From Exiguobacterium sp. Leaf196 (GTDB lineage Bacteria > Bacillota > Bacilli > Exiguobacteriales > Exiguobacteriaceae): a DNA stretch of 64,000 nt. A program made the translations under genes and the position numbers. Where the stretch lies: assembly GCF_001423965.1 (NCBI RefSeq), contig NZ_LMPV01000007.1, positions 124,001 through 188,000 of the forward strand, given 5' to 3'. Within the stretch, counting starts at the first letter, position 1. Each line of letters opens with the position of its first letter. Below the pieces are notes generated by a model. The model did no database searches and was not told where the DNA came from. It saw only the letters and a program-made list of their open reading frames with translations. Positions 62,289 through 64,000 of the stretch are shown here, piece by piece.

Positions 62289-62438
62289 GAACGTTTCTGT
62301 CATCCCCGCTTTCCACAGGCGGGTGATAAGACCCGGCACCTCGCATTTCATGTGGTCTGCCGGGTCTTATCTAGCCCTGAAGAAAACGAAAATCGTGCTT
62401 TCTTTTCCTGTAGGAGTCGAAGATGAACATTCACGTTC
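62289..62438 (+). repeat. Structured 3'-UTR element, copy B
   Basis: A 150-nt non-coding element between the pepF stop and terminator. Outer arms GAACG/CGTTC and TCATC/GATGA enclose the hairpin CCCGC-TTTCCACAG-GCGGG (62305-62323), the 13-bp perfect stem ATAAGACCCGGCA / TGCCGGGTCTTAT (62326-62370), the small hairpin ACGA/TCGT, and the tail TTTTCCTGTAGGAGTCGA (62403-62420). The same arrangement occurs on the minus strand at 10874-11022. Conserved pairing with changed sequence suggests an RNA or DNA structure under selection. No open reading frame is evident. Confidence 0.75.
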
Positions 62439-62453
62439 TCTATTTATCGAATG

Positions 62454-62492
62454 AAAAAAGGTGAGTTTCCAGTCCGGAAACTCACCTTTTTT
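62454..62492. terminator. Bidirectional terminator, pepF / GGDEF-EAL
   Basis: A perfect 17-bp stem AAAAAAGGTGAGTTTCC / GGAAACTCACCTTTTTT with a 5-base loop. Confidence 0.92.
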
Positions 62493-62541
62493 CATTTTAA
62501 GACACATACATATTAAAATCATGAATCATAATAGACTAATT

Positions 62542-64000
62542 TCATTCAGATAGAAGCTTTTGATGGTACTTCACGTACCAGACTCGAAACTCGTCGGCTG
62601 GAATCGGTCTTGAATAATAGAATCCTTGCGCATACTCACAGTCAAGCACTCGCAAATGATCAGCTTGTTCAAGTTCTTCGATCCCTTCAGCGACGACGTC
62701 ATACTTCAGCGTATGTGCGAGCTTGATGATCGTCTCGATGAGCGGTGCGTTCGAGCATGCATCCGGACCACTGATGAACGAACGGTCAATTTTCAGTCGC
62801 TGAATTGGCAAGCGACTCAAGTACGACAAGGAAGAATACCCCGTACCAAAGTCATCAATCGCAAGACGATACCCCATCTGATGCAACTTCTGTAACGCAT
62901 CAAACACGCGTGTGTCTGAAAAGACACCGAATGATTCCGTAATTTCCAGTTCCATCCGTTGTTCGATTCCCGGATGAACTTCTCGGACATCAGTCAGATA
63001 ATCGACGATCCGACCGGAGACGAGTTCTTTGACGGATAAGTTCGCTGAGACGCGTAGTACTCCGAGTTCCGTATCCTTCCACTCTTCGACTTGTCGGACC
63101 GTTTCGGCAACGACCCACATCCCGATCTCTTCAATCAACATGGATCGTTCGGCAATCGGAATGAAGATCGCCGGACTGATCATCCCCCGTTCAGGGTGGA
63201 ACCAGCGCAGGAGCGCTTCACAACCATCGACCTGACCGGTCGCGAGATTGATTTGTGGTTGATAGAACAATTGTAGCTCGTTCTTTTCGATCGCGTCCCG
63301 CAGTTCTCCTTCGAGGACGACGGATTCGAGATACTCGGCACTCATCCAGGATTCGAACCAGACCGGTCCGCCTTCTGTCTGTTGCTTCGCATGCTGCATC
63401 GCGATATCAACCGAAGATAACAAGGACGTGACGGCTACTGCATCATCGGGGTACCGCACCATACTCATACTGATGCTGACATTGACATACTCTCCATCGA
63501 TCTCATAGACGTGTTCGATGACTTGCTTCAATTTCTCGTAATCAACGATATCCTGTTGTGCAACCAACACGGCGAATTCGTCTCCCCCGATTCGTGCGGC
63601 TTGTCCCGTTCCGATGAAATGATGTTTGAGTCGATTGGCGAGATCTTTCAAAATCTGATCGCCTGCACCATGTCCGTAAATATCGTTGATCCGCCGGAAT
63701 TGTCGAACGCTGATGGTGACGAGTTCTCCCGGCTGAGGTGCTTTCAACGCATCTGTCATCTTTTGTTCAAAGCCATTTCGGTTCAACAGTCCCGTCAACA
63801 TGTCAAAGAGTGCGAGTTGTGTGATCCGTTCTTCGCGCCGGAACTGATCCGTTTCATCATGACAGGATAAGTAAAGTGCAACGCCTGTATCGTCTTCTTT
63901 GTTTGCGACATGGACGATGTTGACGAACATGTTTAAGATTTTTTCATCGAACAGCATCTTGCAACGAATCGTTTGACTATGGCCTTCCAATGATTGCTTC
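62542..64000 (-). CDS. GGDEF-EAL c-di-GMP protein, partial
   Basis: The C-terminal part (about 485 residues) of a protein that continues past the right edge; the reading frame is open to the last base. It begins in the end of a PAS domain, then a GGDEF domain with GGDEF intact but no RxxD inhibition site, then an EAL domain with EALLRW, ELEITE, DDFGTGYSS, KIDRSF and VVAEGIEE. Both synthesis and hydrolysis motifs are present; phosphodiesterase activity is the safer guess. It converges on pepF. Confidence 0.88.
   Translation of the reverse strand, partial: KQSLEGHSQTIRCKMLFDEKILNMFVNIVHVANKEDDTGVALYLSCHDETDQFRREERITQLALFDMLTGLLNRNGFEQKMTDALKAPQPGELVTISVRQFRRINDIYGHGAGDQILKDLANRLKHHFIGTGQAARIGGDEFAVLVAQQDIVDYEKLKQVIEHVYEIDGEYVNVSISMSMVRYPDDAVAVTSLLSSVDIAMQHAKQQTEGGPVWFESWMSAEYLESVVLEGELRDAIEKNELQLFYQPQINLATGQVDGCEALLRWFHPERGMISPAIFIPIAERSMLIEEIGMWVVAETVRQVEEWKDTELGVLRVSANLSVKELVSGRIVDYLTDVREVHPGIEQRMELEITESFGVFSDTRVFDALQKLHQMGYRLAIDDFGTGYSSLSYLSRLPIQRLKIDRSFISGPDACSNAPLIETIIKLAHTLKYDVVAEGIEELEQADHLRVLDCEYAQGFYYSRPIPADEFRVWYVKYHQKLLSE

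Noticed and set aside
1-64000. CRISPR arrays, rRNA, tRNA, prophage or transposase genes
   Set aside because: No regular spaced repeats, conserved RNA sequences, phage genes or transposase motifs were found by eye.

Overview
The window looks like a chromosomal segment of a motile, naturally competent, low-to-medium GC Bacillota, most probably Exiguobacterium or a close relative. This is inferred from gene content and order, since no database could be searched. The main support is a block that follows the Bacillus subtilis order tagO - LCP protein - yvyE - degS - degU - degV - comFA - comFC - yvyF - flgM - flgN - flgK - flgL - yviE - fliW - csrA, together with strong Shine-Dalgarno sites and sigma-A and sigma-D type promoters. 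No rRNA, tRNA, CRISPR array, insertion sequence or prophage was seen.

Layout. 1-1.7 kb: a membrane GGDEF protein. 1.7-6.9 kb (minus): late flagellar genes hag - fliB - flaG - fliD - fliS - fliT plus a 58-residue ORF; fliB and flaG form a strikingly AT-rich island. 7-16.4 kb: a chemoreceptor, an OppA-type lipoprotein behind a T-box riboswitch, a GNAT protein, small secreted and hypothetical proteins, and a two-component system divergent from a triple-repeat His-rich secreted protein. 16.5-22.3 kb: a PAS-GGDEF-EAL protein, a frameshifted YitT-family gene, a hydrolase, a 55-residue membrane protein and a squalene/phytoene-synthase family protein. 22.5-29.3 kb (minus): csrA - fliW - yviE - flgL - flgK - flgN - flgM - yvyF - comFC - comFA. 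29.5-38.5 kb: degV, degSU, yvyE, an LCP ligase, a GNAT protein, chrA, a DUF418 protein, tagO and a winged-helix-like protein. 38.8-47.6 kb: SH3-amidase, beta-phosphoglucomutase, secA2 with an S-layer assembly partner, an Asp23 protein, and an acyltransferase/SGNH pair. 47.6-52.6 kb: a quinone-type dioxygenase/hydrolase pair, a Nat-type ABC exporter, and an XRE regulator. 52.6-59.7 kb: one BceRS-type two-component system with two BceAB-type transporters. 59.9-64 kb: crr, pepF and a partial GGDEF-EAL gene.

How the genes fit together. CsrA and its antagonist FliW lie 15.7 kb from the flagellin gene. The hag leader has a sigma-D type promoter and two GGA sites, one in a hairpin loop and one in the ribosome binding site, which fits CsrA/FliW control of flagellin translation. 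An amidase gene also has a sigma-D-like promoter, tying cell separation to motility. Three c-di-GMP proteins and DegSU point to regulated switching between motile and sessile states. Surface biology is prominent: TagO, an LCP ligase, SecA2 with its S-layer partner, OatA-like enzymes and peptide-antibiotic sensing.

The most unusual signal is a pair of about 150-nt elements, one after the GNAT gene at 11 kb and one after pepF at 62.3 kb. Each lies between a stop codon and that gene's intrinsic terminator, in the same sense as the gene. The two share an 18-nt identical tail and a matching set of hairpins whose arms differ in sequence but keep pairing.
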